A stretch of 64,000 nucleotides of DNA, from positions 891,826 to 955,825 of the forward strand of contig NZ_OZ024668.1 in assembly GCF_902497775.2 (NCBI RefSeq). Direction: 5' to 3'. This document shows, in pieces, positions 41,145 to 50,508 of the stretch; positions within the stretch are counted from its first letter, which is position 1; each line of letters begins with the position of its first letter. Source of the DNA: Pseudomonas fluorescens. Lineage in GTDB: Bacteria; Pseudomonadota; Gammaproteobacteria; Pseudomonadales; Pseudomonadaceae. The notes under the pieces are model-generated. The model was not told where the DNA came from, searched no databases, and saw nothing but the letters and a program-made list of their open reading frames with translations. The translations under genes were made by a program, and so were the position numbers.

Positions 41145-41948
41145 TTACTCGGCGATCTGCAGCTTGCGTGCCTCGGTGTACACGTAGCGCACCTTCTCGT
41201 ACTCGAACGGCGAGTTCAGCTGGCCATAGCGGAAGCTGGTGGTATAGCGCTTGTCGATACCGCGCAGTACCCACAGTTCCGGGTGGTTGCTGCTGACCTC
41301 GGCGACATTGAGGAAGTTGATCCAGTTCTCGGCGCTGTAGTCCACCGCCAGGCCACCGGTATCGCGCAGGTTCGACGGGCCGAGGATCGGCAGCATCAGG
41401 TATGGGCCATCAGGCACACCGTAGAAGCCCAGGGTCTGGCCGAAGTCTTCGCTCTGGTGCGGCAGGCCCATCTTGCTGGCCGGGTCCCACAGGCCGGCGA
41501 CACCAATGGTGGTATTGAGCAGCAGGCGTGCGGTGATTTCCATCGAGCGCTTGCCCTTGAACTGCAGCAGGCTGTTGAGCAGGTTCGGCACATCGCCGAC
41601 GTTGCTGAAGAAGTTACTCACGCCGCTGCGTACAAAGTGCGGGGTGATGTAGCGGTAGCCGTTGACCACTGGCAGGAACACCCATTGGTCGAAGCGGTAG
41701 TTGAAGTGGTAGATACGCCGGTTCATCGACTCCAGCGGGTCATAGACGTTCAGCGCCGCCAGGGTCGAGCGCTCGAACTCGCGCTGGTCGAGACCGGGGT
41801 TGAACTTGAGCGCCTTGAGCGGTTCGGTGAAGCCATCGGTATCGACCGGATCGGCTTCAATCACGCTGGCACGCGGCGCAGTTTCTTCGGCGGCCTGGGC
41901 CAGGCCACAGGCCAGCAGCGCGCTAATAATCAGTAGGCGTTTAACCAC
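41145..41948 (-). CDS. mlaA: MlaA/VacJ family outer-membrane lipid-asymmetry protein
   Basis: A 267-residue MlaA with the family signature DPLESMNRRIYHFNYRFD, the helical donut region (NFFSNVGDVPNLLNSLLQ) and QSEDFGQTLG. The signal sequence holds LLACG, which could be a lipobox, but LAQAA further on could be a normal cleavage site. It extracts misplaced phospholipid from the outer leaflet and passes it to MlaC. The start is GTG at 41948 with GGAG seven bases upstream; it overlaps the upstream hydrolase gene by eight bases. The Mla ABC genes are elsewhere. Confidence 0.93.
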   Translation of the reverse strand: MVKRLLIISALLACGLAQAAEETAPRASVIEADPVDTDGFTEPLKALKFNPGLDQREFERSTLAALNVYDPLESMNRRIYHFNYRFDQWVFLPVVNGYRYITPHFVRSGVSNFFSNVGDVPNLLNSLLQFKGKRSMEITARLLLNTTIGVAGLWDPASKMGLPHQSEDFGQTLGFYGVPDGPYLMLPILGPSNLRDTGGLAVDYSAENWINFLNVAEVSSNHPELWVLRGIDKRYTTSFRYGQLNSPFEYEKVRYVYTEARKLQIAE

Positions 41949-43239
41949 GGAAAAACTCCAGCATGTCGTCGCTGTTGACGCGGTAATTGAGGTTGCCGCA
42001 ATGGCCGCCGTGGGGGTACAGGGTCAGGCGGTCACCAAAGGCGCTACGCAGGAAACCCAGGTCGCCGGGGCCGAGGATGACGTCGTCGGCGTTGTGCATC
42101 ACGGCGATTTTCGGGCTCTTTTGCAGATAGTCCTTGAGGGCGTAGAGGCTCACCTGGTCGACCAGTTGCAGCAAGCTGCCACCGTCGGTGCGGGCGCGCC
42201 AGGTGGGGATCACCTGCTCGGTCAGGTAGCAGTCGAAGTCGCATTGCAGGGCGCGCTTGAAGAACGGTGTGAGGCTGCTGCCTTCGGTGATCGGGTACTT
42301 GGGCGGAATGATCAGGCCGCGGCGGTTGATCAGGTCGGAGGTAAAGGCGATGTCGGCCGCCGAGAAGCGGAACGAGGTGCCGATGATCATCGCCATCTGT
42401 TCATTGGACAGGTGCTGGCGCGACTGCTGGAAGTCATAGAGCAGGGCATCGTTGAGATCGATGTAGCCCTTCTGCTGGAAGTAGCGGGTCAACTTGTTGA
42501 GTACCAGCTCGTAGAAGGTGGTGCTGTTGTTCACGCCCTTGACCTCGGTCTGCACCAGCTTGTCGAGGTTGCTGATCGAGGTGTAGAGGTTGACCGGTGG
42601 GTTGAGCAGCAGCACGCGCTTGAAGTTGAAGCTGCGCCGGGTTTCGTCCAGGTGGCTGACGAAGGCCGCGTCCAGGGCGCCGAGGCTGTAGCCGCTGAGG
42701 TAGTACTCGCTGACCGGTAGGCGCGGGTGCTGGGCGCGCACGCCCTGCATGACCCGGTAGAGGTCTTCGGCGTCTTCGCTGCTGACCCCGGGGGTGGCGT
42801 AGCGCGAGGCGGCGGTGATGAAGTCGAAGCTGGTTGGCGACGACAGCTGCACCACGTGGTAGCCGGCCTTGTAGTAGAGCTTCTTCAGGTATTCGTTGAT
42901 GCTGCTGGAGTAGGGCGCACCAGTGCCGGCGATCAGGAAGATCAGCGGCGCTTCGTGGTCCTGGCGGGCCAGGCGGTACTTGAGCTGCTTCACCGCCCAG
43001 AAATTGTCGGGCAGGGTGAAGGCCCGTTCCGGGCGCATGTTCAGGCTGTAGTCGGACTGGGTGATGTCGTCGTCGCTGGGCAGCTCCGGGCGTAGCTCCG
43101 GCGGCGTCGTGGCAATCGTCGCCTCGAACGGGTTGGTCAACGGATAGCCATAACTGGCAGCGTCGATGGTTTGTGCCCAAGCGCACGCACTCGAGATAAA
43201 GCCACCCAACAGGGCAGCGAGGCGCAGAGAACGAAGCAT
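41941..43239 (-). CDS. Exported alpha/beta-hydrolase-fold protein coupled to mlaA
   Basis: A 432-residue protein with a signal peptide (RLAALLGGFISSACAWA) and an alpha/beta-hydrolase pattern: oxyanion region IFLIAGTGAPYSSS, nucleophile elbow GYSLGA, an Asp in HNADDVILGPGDLGF and a His in YPHGGHCGN. Homologues have sometimes been labelled kinases, for which nothing here argues. The eight-base overlap with mlaA means joint translation; a role in envelope lipid or lipoprotein turnover is a reasonable inference. ATG 43239 was chosen because the signal peptide begins there. Confidence 0.87.
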   Translation of the reverse strand: MLRSLRLAALLGGFISSACAWAQTIDAASYGYPLTNPFEATIATTPPELRPELPSDDDITQSDYSLNMRPERAFTLPDNFWAVKQLKYRLARQDHEAPLIFLIAGTGAPYSSSINEYLKKLYYKAGYHVVQLSSPTSFDFITAASRYATPGVSSEDAEDLYRVMQGVRAQHPRLPVSEYYLSGYSLGALDAAFVSHLDETRRSFNFKRVLLLNPPVNLYTSISNLDKLVQTEVKGVNNSTTFYELVLNKLTRYFQQKGYIDLNDALLYDFQQSRQHLSNEQMAMIIGTSFRFSAADIAFTSDLINRRGLIIPPKYPITEGSSLTPFFKRALQCDFDCYLTEQVIPTWRARTDGGSLLQLVDQVSLYALKDYLQKSPKIAVMHNADDVILGPGDLGFLRSAFGDRLTLYPHGGHCGNLNYRVNSDDMLEFFRG

Positions 43240-43481
43240 GACGGATCCCCAAAAATGCAGCAGCAAAGTGCGTTACGCAGGCTAGGACCATGGTGGCCCC
43301 GGCAAAGTTGCCTGGCGCTCCGGCATTTATCGTCCCAGATGTTGCCGCCGTCCATTGAGGATTCGCAACAATTGGTTCCATTTATCTACAGGACAAAGTA
43401 GCTGAGGCTGGCGCTTTTGCCTTGCATAGACGCCCCGGACGATTATGCTGGGCGCCGATTTTCATGTTTCTGGAGTGTCGC

Positions 43482-43838
43482 ATGTCCCGCCGTTTACCGC
43501 TGATCGCTTTGCTGGTTTTCCTGCCCTTGTGGCTGGCGGCGAGCTATGGGCTGCGTTATGTGCTGATGGAAGATGCCCACTGGGTGGCGACCTGCGCCGA
43601 CCAGGCACAACTGTGGGGCTGCCAGGCGCGCTCGGTGATGGGCTTGATGATTCACTTCAGGGTGCTGGCCTGGTCGGCTTTGGGTCTGGCGCTGCTGGCC
43701 ATGCTGGTGCCGGGGCGCGCCGGCTGGCGCCTGGCGGTGGCGGCACTGGTGTGCGGGATTCCGGCGCTGGTGTTGTACACCGCAAGCATTGCCGTGTTTG
43801 CCGTGGTGCTGGCGGGGTTGCGGCTGGTACGGCGTTAG
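43482..43838 (+). CDS. Small hypothetical membrane protein
   Basis: A 118-residue protein with three hydrophobic segments (LIALLVFLPLWLAASYGL; HFRVLAWSALGLALLAMLV; VAALVCGIPALVLYTASIAVFAVVLAGL) and a pair of Cys in WVATCADQAQLWGCQA between the first two. TGGAG precedes the ATG. I do not recognise the family. It stands alone, divergent from the exported hydrolase, and ends just before a long REP palindrome. Confidence 0.78.
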   Translation: MSRRLPLIALLVFLPLWLAASYGLRYVLMEDAHWVATCADQAQLWGCQARSVMGLMIHFRVLAWSALGLALLAMLVPGRAGWRLAVAALVCGIPALVLYTASIAVFAVVLAGLRLVRR

Positions 43839-43845
43839 TTGTCTT

Positions 43846-43933
43846 ATCGCGGGTCAAGTCGAGTCGTCGCACCGCCGCTCCCACAGTGATCTCTGTGGGA
43901 GCGGCGGTGCGGCGATCCGACTTGACCCGCGAT
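43846..43933. repeat. Long variant REP palindrome
   Basis: An 88-base imperfect palindrome with ~39-base arms. The ends are REP-like (ATCGCGGGTCAAGTC / GACTTGACCCGCGAT) but the inner part, TCGCACCGCCGCTCCCAC and its complement, differs from the common core. It lies between convergent genes. Confidence 0.85.
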
Positions 43934-43936
43934 GGC

Positions 43937-45493
43937 TCACTGCTGAACCCGAACCCTCAAGCTACGCCACAATGCCGCCACCATCAGCACGCTCACCCCG
44001 GCCCAGACCAGTGCCTGCTGGTTGCTCAGCCCTTCACAGAACAACTGCGGGGCAATGCCGCCACCGATGATCAACGCCAGCAAAGCCGCTTCGGCCCGGC
44101 GTGCCGCTACCGGCCGCAGCAGGTACACCACCGCCGGCAACAGCAAGGCCGGGCTCGGGAAGCTGCGATAGCGTGGGTCGAACACCAGCGCCAGCATACT
44201 CACCGCCGCCGCGAAACCGGCCGCCAGCAACCACCAGCCGGCACGCGCTTCAAGCCAGGCAAAGGCCCGCTCGCGCCAGCCCTGGCGCTGCGCCAGGGCC
44301 AGGGCCGCATGGGCCAGCACCAGCAAGTTCAGGCCCACCAGCAAAATCGCCCATAGCCATTCACCGGCAAAGCGGCTGTTGATACGCAGTTGCTCGCCCC
44401 ACAGGCCCAGGCTGGCTGCACCCAGTGCCGCCAGCAGTGGCAACAGCAAGGCGCTGCGGGTGCCGCGCACGCGCCCGGCGAGCAGCAGAGTGGCGGCGAA
44501 CAGCGCCACGCCAACGCCCAGCCACTCTGGCCAGAACGCCAGGTTACTCACCGGACCTTCAAGAATGCCCTTGTCATGGCGGTCGGCGTCATACAGGCCC
44601 CAATAGCCGCCCACGGCGCCTTCGCTGGCACGCTTCCAGGGTTGGTCGAAGGCTTCAATCAGGTTGTACTTCCAGCCCTGCTGTTCGGCCATGGCAACAA
44701 AACCACGGATGAAACGCGCCTCGTTGACCCGGCTGGGCAGGGCGGTTTCGCGCTGGCGGCCTTCGCTCGGCCAGCCGGTTTCACCAATGACGATATCCTT
44801 GGGCGCGAAGCGGTTGCCGAACACCTGGCGAATCTCGCCCACGTGCACCAGGGCATCGTCGATGCTCTTGGGTTCATCTTCCCAGTAGGGCAGCAGGTGA
44901 ATGGTCAAGAAGTCTACCGTCGGGGCGATCTGCGGGTGCTGCAGCCAGAACTCCCAGACATCGGCGTAGGTCACCGGCACGCTGACCTGGCTTTTCACCT
45001 GGTTGATCAGCGCCGCCAGTTGCGGGCCGGTGACTTCCTTGCGCAGCAGGGTTTCGTTGCCGACGATCACCGCCTTGACCACATCCGGGTTGGCATTGGC
45101 CGAGGCGATCAGGGCCTTGACCTCTTTTTGCGAATCCACCGGATTGGCGTTGATCCAGGCGCCGAGCATGACCTTCAGGCCGTGCTTGCGAGCCAGGTCC
45201 GGGATGGCTTCAAGGCCGGTCATCGAGTAGGTGCGAATGCACTCGAAACGTTGGGCGAGCAAGGCCAGGTCTGCGTCCATGCGCGCCGGGCGCAGCTGGA
45301 ACGGCTGGTCGAACGGCGATTGGTCCTTGTCGAACGGCGTGTAGGAGGCGCACTGCAGCTTGTGCGAAGCGCTAGCCGCATCCGGCAGCACCACCGGTTT
45401 GCCCAGGCCGTACCACAGCCCTCCCAGGGCGAACAGGCCCAGCAGGCAGGCGAACAGGTAGGGTAGGAGCGGGAAGCGCGCAGTCGAGGGCAT
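43937..45493 (-). CDS. GH17-family membrane-anchored beta-1,3-glucan-type glycosidase/transferase
   Basis: A 518-residue protein. One N-terminal membrane helix is followed by a GH17 catalytic domain (~45-310) with both expected glutamates, acid/base in VGNETLLRKE and nucleophile in IGETGWPSEG. Then come about seven hydrophobic segments (~330-510). In pseudomonads such proteins act on periplasmic cyclic beta-(1,3)-glucans with NdvB-like synthases. No glucan synthase gene is adjacent here. Hydrolase or transglycosylase action cannot be told apart from sequence. Confidence 0.9.
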   Translation of the reverse strand: MPSTARFPLLPYLFACLLGLFALGGLWYGLGKPVVLPDAASASHKLQCASYTPFDKDQSPFDQPFQLRPARMDADLALLAQRFECIRTYSMTGLEAIPDLARKHGLKVMLGAWINANPVDSQKEVKALIASANANPDVVKAVIVGNETLLRKEVTGPQLAALINQVKSQVSVPVTYADVWEFWLQHPQIAPTVDFLTIHLLPYWEDEPKSIDDALVHVGEIRQVFGNRFAPKDIVIGETGWPSEGRQRETALPSRVNEARFIRGFVAMAEQQGWKYNLIEAFDQPWKRASEGAVGGYWGLYDADRHDKGILEGPVSNLAFWPEWLGVGVALFAATLLLAGRVRGTRSALLLPLLAALGAASLGLWGEQLRINSRFAGEWLWAILLVGLNLLVLAHAALALAQRQGWRERAFAWLEARAGWWLLAAGFAAAVSMLALVFDPRYRSFPSPALLLPAVVYLLRPVAARRAEAALLALIIGGGIAPQLFCEGLSNQQALVWAGVSVLMVAALWRSLRVRVQQ

Positions 45494-45717
45494 GGATCGG
45501 ACCGTCTGGGAACAAAGCCGTCAATAGTACCCGCAAATGGCGCCGGCCAAAGCCTTGGGCTACAAAGTTAACCAGGGTGGATGTTGCTTGATGTAACGAT
45601 CTGCGTTGCTGGCGATGTGATGTCGTTTCTCGTTGCCTTGAGGTCGTTACCAGAGCAGGTCAGCGGCCATGCGCGGTTGATGATGCAGCTTCCGTGACGT
45701 GACGAGGGGATGCTTGG

Positions 45718-46566
45718 ATGAAAATGCGACGACTCCTGGGGGTGGGCACCGCCCTGGTAATGGCCATTGGCGCGGGGCAAGCGCTGGCCAAGGAAGTGAG
45801 CATCGGCTATGTCGATGGCTGGTCCGACAGTGTGGCGACCACCAACGTCGCCGCCGAAGTCATCAGGCAGAAACTCGGCTATGACGTCAAACTGCAGGCC
45901 GTGGCCACCGGCATCATGTGGCAGGGTGTGGCCACCGGCAAGCTCGATGCCATGCTCTCGGCCTGGCTGCCGGTAACCCATGGCGAATACTGGACCAAGA
46001 ACAAGGACAACGTGGTCGACTACGGCCCCAACTTCAAGGATGCCAAGATCGGCCTGATCGTCCCCGAGTACGTCAAGGCCAACTCCCTGGCTGATCTGAA
46101 GACCGATGACAGCTTCAAGAAGAAAATCGTCGGCATCGACGCAGGCTCCGGCGTCATGCTCAAGACCGACCAGGCCATCAAGGACTACGACCTCACCGGC
46201 TACAAGCTGCAAGCCAGCTCCGGCGCGGCGATGACCGCAGAACTGGGCCGCGCCTATGCCAAGCAGCAATCGATCGCGGTGACCGGCTGGGTGCCGCACT
46301 GGATGTTCGCCAAGTGGAAGCTCAAGTTCCTTGAAGACCCCAAAGGCGTGTATGGCGCCGCCGAAACCGTCAACAGCATCGGCAGCAAGGAGCTGGACAA
46401 GAAGGCGCCGGAAGTGGCGGCGTTCCTGAAGAAGTTCCAGTGGCAGTCCAAGGATGAAATCGGCGAGGTCATGTTGGCCATTCAAGAGGGTGCAAAACCC
46501 GAAGCCGCGGCCAAGGACTGGGTGGCCAAACACCCCGAGCGCGTAGCCGAGTGGACCGCTAAATAA
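45718..46566 (+). CDS. Glycine betaine/quaternary-amine ABC substrate-binding protein
   Basis: A 282-residue OpuAC-family binding protein with a signal peptide (LLGVGTALVMAIGAGQALA). Features typical of betaine/choline binders are YVDGWSDSVATTNVAAEVI, the aromatic-rich AWLPVTHGEYW and WVPHWMFAKW, which can form the aromatic cage for a quaternary ammonium. No permease or ATPase gene is adjacent, so it is an orphan binding protein feeding a transporter encoded elsewhere, as for the BetX and CaiX proteins in Pseudomonas. A strong terminator follows. Confidence 0.9.
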   Translation: MKMRRLLGVGTALVMAIGAGQALAKEVSIGYVDGWSDSVATTNVAAEVIRQKLGYDVKLQAVATGIMWQGVATGKLDAMLSAWLPVTHGEYWTKNKDNVVDYGPNFKDAKIGLIVPEYVKANSLADLKTDDSFKKKIVGIDAGSGVMLKTDQAIKDYDLTGYKLQASSGAAMTAELGRAYAKQQSIAVTGWVPHWMFAKWKLKFLEDPKGVYGAAETVNSIGSKELDKKAPEVAAFLKKFQWQSKDEIGEVMLAIQEGAKPEAAAKDWVAKHPERVAEWTAK

Positions 46567-46595
46567 TGGCCTAAGGCTTCTATCTGGCACCTTCC

Positions 46596-46636
46596 AGGGC
46601 CGCGACAGCGAAAACGCTGTCGCGGCCCTTGTCGTT
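46596..46636 (+). terminator. Intrinsic terminator after the betaine-binding protein gene
   Basis: A perfect stem, AGGGCCGCGACAGCG with CGCTGTCGCGGCCCT around an AAA(A) loop (46596-46629), followed by a short T-rich tail, 29 bases after the stop codon. Confidence 0.85.
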
Positions 46637-46758
46637 TCAGGCTGTTACCGAATCGGTAAAAGAGTTTTGCATCTAAGACTAAGGTCGTCTGGAGTGCGTT
46701 CGAAGGCAGCATAAAGTGGAGTGGGTTCTACCTAATCTGTGCTGCGAGGACAAAAACA

Positions 46759-47070
46759 ATGAACGACAGCATTTACCTATCGATACAAAACAGCCCGCGG
46801 TTCAAGGAGCTGGTTTCAAAACGCGAACGTTTCGCCTGGATTCTCTCGGCGATCATGCTCGGTCTCTACGCCGCCTTCATCCTGTTGATTGCCTATGGCC
46901 CGCATATCCTCGGTGCCAAGCTCAGCCCTGACTCGTCGATCACCTGGGGTATTCCCCTCGGTGTCGGTCTGATCATCTCGGCCTTCATCCTCACGGCCAT
47001 CTACGTGCGTCGCGCCAATGGCGAGTTCGACGAGATGAACAAGGCGATCCTCAAGGAGGCTCAGCAATGA
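46759..47070 (+). CDS. DUF485 small membrane protein (YjcH-like)
   Basis: A 103-residue protein with two transmembrane segments ([21 protein letters not shown] and [20 protein letters not shown]) and the DUF485 C-terminus [13 protein letters not shown]. It is always found with the acetate permease ActP and is thought to assist it. It overlaps actP by four bases (ATGA), with the start of actP inside its last codon. Confidence 0.93.
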   Translation: MNDSIYLSIQNSPRFKELVSKRERFAWILSAIMLGLYAAFILLIAYGPHILGAKLSPDSSITWGIPLGVGLIISAFILTAIYVRRANGEFDEMNKAILKEAQQ

Positions 47071-48725
47071 TCCGGCGTCTACTGGCAACCCTGGCCTTCG
47101 GCGTTTTTGCACCCGCCGTCTGGGCCGCTGACGCCCTCACCGGCGCGGTGCAGAAACAACCCTTGAACGTCTCGGCGATCGTCATGTTCGTCGCTTTCGT
47201 CGGTGCCACCCTGTGCATCACCTACTGGGCGTCCAAACGTAACAAGTCCGCCTCCGACTACTATGCCGCCGGCGGGCGCATCACCGGTTTCCAGAACGGT
47301 CTGGCGATTGCCGGCGACTACATGTCGGCCGCCTCTTTCCTGGGTATTTCCGCCCTGGTGTTCACCTCTGGCTACGACGGCCTGATCTACTCGATCGGCT
47401 TCCTGGTCGGCTGGCCGATCATCCTCTTCCTGATCGCCGAGCGCCTGCGCAACCTGGGTAAATACACCTTTGCCGACGTCGCCTCGTACCGCCTCGGGCA
47501 AAAAGAAATCCGCACCCTGTCGGCCTCCGGCTCGCTGGTGGTGGTGGCTTTCTACCTGATCGCGCAGATGGTCGGTGCCGGCAAGCTGATCCAGCTGCTG
47601 TTCGGCCTGGACTACCACGTCGCGGTGATCCTGGTCGGCATCCTGATGTGCATGTACGTGCTGTTCGGCGGCATGCTCGCGACCACCTGGGTCCAGATCA
47701 TCAAGGCCGTGCTGCTGCTCTCCGGTGCCAGCTTCATGGCGCTGATGGTGATGAAGCACGTCAACTTCGACTTCAACGCGCTGTTCTCCGAGGCGATCAA
47801 GGTTCACCCCAAAGGTGAAGCGATCATGAGCCCGGGCGGCCTGGTCAAGGATCCGATCTCGGCGTTCTCGCTGGGCCTGGCGCTGATGTTCGGTACCGCC
47901 GGCTTGCCACACATCCTGATGCGCTTCTTCACCGTCAGCGACGCCAAGGAAGCGCGCAAGAGCGTGCTGTACGCCACCGGCTTCATCGGCTACTTCTACA
48001 TCCTGACCTTCATTATCGGCTTCGGCGCGATCCTGCTGGTCAGCACCAACCCGGAATTCAAGGACGCCGCCGGCGCCCTGATCGGCGGTAATAACATGGC
48101 AGCGGTGCACCTGGCCGACGCCGTGGGTGGCAGCGTGTTCCTCGGCTTCATCTCGGCAGTGGCCTTCGCCACCATTCTGGCAGTGGTTGCCGGCCTGACC
48201 CTGGCCGGTGCCTCGGCAGTGTCCCACGACCTGTATGCCAGCGTGATCAAGAAGGGCAAGGCCAACGAGAAGGATGAGATCCGCGTCTCGAAGATCACCA
48301 CTGTCTTCCTTGGCGTGCTGGCAATCGGCCTGGGTATCCTGTTTGAGAGCCAGAACATCGCCTTCATGGTCGGCCTGGCGTTCTCCATCGCCGCCAGCTG
48401 CAACTTCCCGGTGCTGCTGCTCTCGATGTACTGGAAGAAGCTGACCACCCGTGGCGCCATGATCGGCGGCTGGATGGGCCTGATCAGTGCCGTGGCGCTG
48501 ATGATCCTCGGCCCGACCATCTGGGTGCAGATCCTCGGTCACGAGAAGGCGATCTACCCGTACGAGTACCCGGCGCTGTTCTCGATGCTCATTGCCTTTG
48601 CCGGTATCTGGTTCTTCTCGATCACCGACAAGTCCAAGGCTGCCGATGATGAACGCGCACTGTTCTTCCCGCAGTTCGTGCGCTCGCAGACTGGCCTGGG
48701 TGCCAGCGGTGCGGTGTCTCACTAA
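47067..48725 (+). CDS. actP: Cation/acetate symporter ActP
   Basis: A 552-residue sodium:solute symporter (SSS family) with a leader-like N-terminus ([16 protein letters not shown]) and thirteen or so transmembrane helices. Family stretches include [31 protein letters not shown] and [18 protein letters not shown]. It takes up acetate and other short carboxylates. It is translationally coupled to the DUF485 gene and closed by a strong terminator. Confidence 0.95.
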   Translation: MIRRLLATLAFGVFAPAVWAADALTGAVQKQPLNVSAIVMFVAFVGATLCITYWASKRNKSASDYYAAGGRITGFQNGLAIAGDYMSAASFLGISALVFTSGYDGLIYSIGFLVGWPIILFLIAERLRNLGKYTFADVASYRLGQKEIRTLSASGSLVVVAFYLIAQMVGAGKLIQLLFGLDYHVAVILVGILMCMYVLFGGMLATTWVQIIKAVLLLSGASFMALMVMKHVNFDFNALFSEAIKVHPKGEAIMSPGGLVKDPISAFSLGLALMFGTAGLPHILMRFFTVSDAKEARKSVLYATGFIGYFYILTFIIGFGAILLVSTNPEFKDAAGALIGGNNMAAVHLADAVGGSVFLGFISAVAFATILAVVAGLTLAGASAVSHDLYASVIKKGKANEKDEIRVSKITTVFLGVLAIGLGILFESQNIAFMVGLAFSIAASCNFPVLLLSMYWKKLTTRGAMIGGWMGLISAVALMILGPTIWVQILGHEKAIYPYEYPALFSMLIAFAGIWFFSITDKSKAADDERALFFPQFVRSQTGLGASGAVSH

Positions 48726-48741
48726 GTTATAACCGCGTATG

Positions 48742-48770
48742 AAAAGGCAGCCCTTGGGCTGCCTTTTTTA
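48742..48770 (+). terminator. Intrinsic terminator after actP
   Basis: AAAAGGCAGCCC/GGGCTGCCTTTTTT with a two-base loop, 17 bases after the actP stop. The A/T flanks make it bidirectional, so it may also serve the convergent DUF3309 gene. Confidence 0.9.
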
Positions 48771-48776
48771 TTGCGT

Positions 48777-48929
48777 TTAAATCTTGCCGAGTAACAACAG
48801 GATCAACAGGATGATCAGCACGGTACCGATGATGCCGGACGGCCCATAACCCCAACTTCTGGAGTGCGGAAAGACGGGTAAGCCACCGATCAACAGCAGA
48901 ATCAGGATGATGATAAGTATGGTGCCCAT
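48777..48929 (-). CDS. DUF3309-family 50-residue hydrophobic peptide
   Basis: A 50-residue protein beginning MGTILIIILILLLIGGLP and ending GTVLIILLILLLLGKI, with a polar centre (HSRSWGYGPSG). The two hydrophobic halves are evident internal repeats. AAGGAAA lies six bases before the ATG. This matches the small DUF3309 family, common in pseudomonads and of unknown function, probably a membrane or membrane-surface peptide. The gene is convergent with actP. Confidence 0.82.
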   Translation of the reverse strand: MGTILIIILILLLIGGLPVFPHSRSWGYGPSGIIGTVLIILLILLLLGKI

Positions 48930-49171
48930 GGCAGTTTCCTTGTTTGGCTTGAGAAGTAGGCGTTACGCTGCAATCCATCTCTTCGGTCATGTATTTCATG
49001 CCCGCCTGTTAATTCCGACTGCTGCCAGTGGCTAAAAGTTTTATCGCATCGAAACGTGCCACTTTCACCGCTGTTTGCCCCGGCCATTCAGCATCCTGAT
49101 ACAGCGTGGGCGGCGGCGCTGCCTTCGCTACACTGGCCTGAACTTTCCAGAACAGTACAAGGCTGCCTGCT

Positions 49172-49987
49172 ATGCAAAAGCGCATGATGATCACCGGTGC
49201 CGGCTCAGGGCTTGGGCGCGAAATTGCCTTGCGCTGGGCGCGTGAGGGTTGGCAATTGGCCCTGGCCGATGTCAACGAGGCTGGCCTCAAGCAAACCCTG
49301 GCACTGGTGCGTGAGGCGGGCGCCGACGGCTTCGTGCAGCGCTGCGATGTGCGCGACTACAGCCAGCTCACGGCGCTGGCCCAGGCCTGTGAAGAAAAGT
49401 TCGGCGGCATCGATGTGATCGTCAACAACGCCGGTGTGGCCTCGGGTGGCTTTTTCGCCGAGCTGTCGCTGGAAGACTGGGACTGGCAGATCGCAATCAA
49501 CCTGATGGGCGTGGTCAAGGGCTGCAAGGCCTTCCTGCCGCTGCTCGAGCGCAGCAAGGGCAAGATCATCAACATTGCGTCGATGGCAGCCCTGATGCAG
49601 GGCCCGGCGATGAGCAACTACAACGTCGCCAAGGCCGGGGTGCTGGCCCTGTCGGAAAGCCTGCTGATCGAGCTGCGCCAGCAGGAGGTTGCGGTGCACG
49701 TGGTCTGCCCGTCGTTCTTCCAGACCAACCTGCTCGAATCGTTCCGTGGCCCGACCCCGGCGATGAAAGCCCAGGTCGGCAAGCTGCTGGAAAGCTCGCC
49801 GATCAGCGCCGCCGATATCGCCGATTACATCCACCAGCAAGTGGCCGCCGGCGAGTTCCTGATCTTGCCCCATGAACAGGGCCGTGAAGCCTGGAAGCTC
49901 AAGCAGCGCAACCCGCAGGTGCTCTACGATGAAATGGCCAGCATGGCCGAGAAAATGCGCGCCAAGGCCCGGCCGTCCCAGGCTTGA
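49172..49987 (+). CDS. Short-chain dehydrogenase/reductase
   Basis: A 271-residue classical SDR with TGAGSGLGRE (cofactor), NNAGVASGG, the catalytic Ser near NIASMAALM and YNVAK as the YxxxK pair. The acidic residue after beta-strand 2 (ADVNEA) favours NAD(H). The C-terminal ~50 residues (HEQGREAWKLKQRNPQVLYDEM) extend past the core. The substrate is unknown. The gene stands alone before ynfA. Confidence 0.9.
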   Translation: MQKRMMITGAGSGLGREIALRWAREGWQLALADVNEAGLKQTLALVREAGADGFVQRCDVRDYSQLTALAQACEEKFGGIDVIVNNAGVASGGFFAELSLEDWDWQIAINLMGVVKGCKAFLPLLERSKGKIINIASMAALMQGPAMSNYNVAKAGVLALSESLLIELRQQEVAVHVVCPSFFQTNLLESFRGPTPAMKAQVGKLLESSPISAADIADYIHQQVAAGEFLILPHEQGREAWKLKQRNPQVLYDEMASMAEKMRAKARPSQA

Positions 49988-50040
49988 GCCGCGGCATCAG
50001 GTATTCTTGGCCATCCCTGAAACAGCCTTGAGTGCCTGGT

Positions 50041-50373
50041 GTGATCAATTACCTGTGGTTTTTCCTCGCGGCGGTCTTCGAGATCGCCGGTTGCTACGGC
50101 TTCTACATGTGGCTGCGCCTGGGCAAGAGCGGGTGGTGGATTGCCCCGGCCTTGCTCAGCCTGACCCTGTTCGCACTGATCCTCACCCGGGTCGAGGCCG
50201 CTTACGCCGGGCGCGCCTATGCCGCCTATGGCGGCATCTATATCGTCACTTCGCTGTTGTGGTTGGCGCTGGTCGAGCGGGCGCGGCCGCTGGGCAGTGA
50301 CTGGATCGGTGCGCTGCTGTGTGTGTTGGGCGCCAGTATCATTGTCCTGGGGCCACGCTTGCAGAGCGCTTGA
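50041..50373 (+). CDS. YnfA-family four-helix membrane protein
   Basis: A 110-residue protein of the YnfA (UPF0060) family, related to small multidrug-resistance transporters: four transmembrane helices, with [18 protein letters not shown] and the signature [18 protein letters not shown] 50041 (giving MINYLWFF) is the family's usual start; a GTG three codons earlier is possible. Some homologues export toxic cations, but the function is not settled. Confidence 0.9.
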   Translation: MINYLWFFLAAVFEIAGCYGFYMWLRLGKSGWWIAPALLSLTLFALILTRVEAAYAGRAYAAYGGIYIVTSLLWLALVERARPLGSDWIGALLCVLGASIIVLGPRLQSA

Positions 50374-50508
50374 GTGAGCGAGAACTCAGAAAATCTGTAG
50401 GCAAAGTCGTCTGAAAATGTGAGACCTGTCTAATTCGCCGCAGGAGCATTGAAGGCGTCCGGCACCCGGTGCAGTCTCCGAATTCCCTGATTTGTGGAGG
50501 ATCGGAGC

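Noticed and set aside
41145..41948. Firm assignment of MlaA as a lipoprotein
   Set aside because: LLACG could be a lipobox but a standard signal-peptidase site (AQA-A) is equally possible, so lipidation is left open.
47079..48722. Long open frame antisense to actP
   Set aside because: Translation is low-complexity (runs of Q, H, G and D) and mirrors the actP codons; actP is unambiguous.
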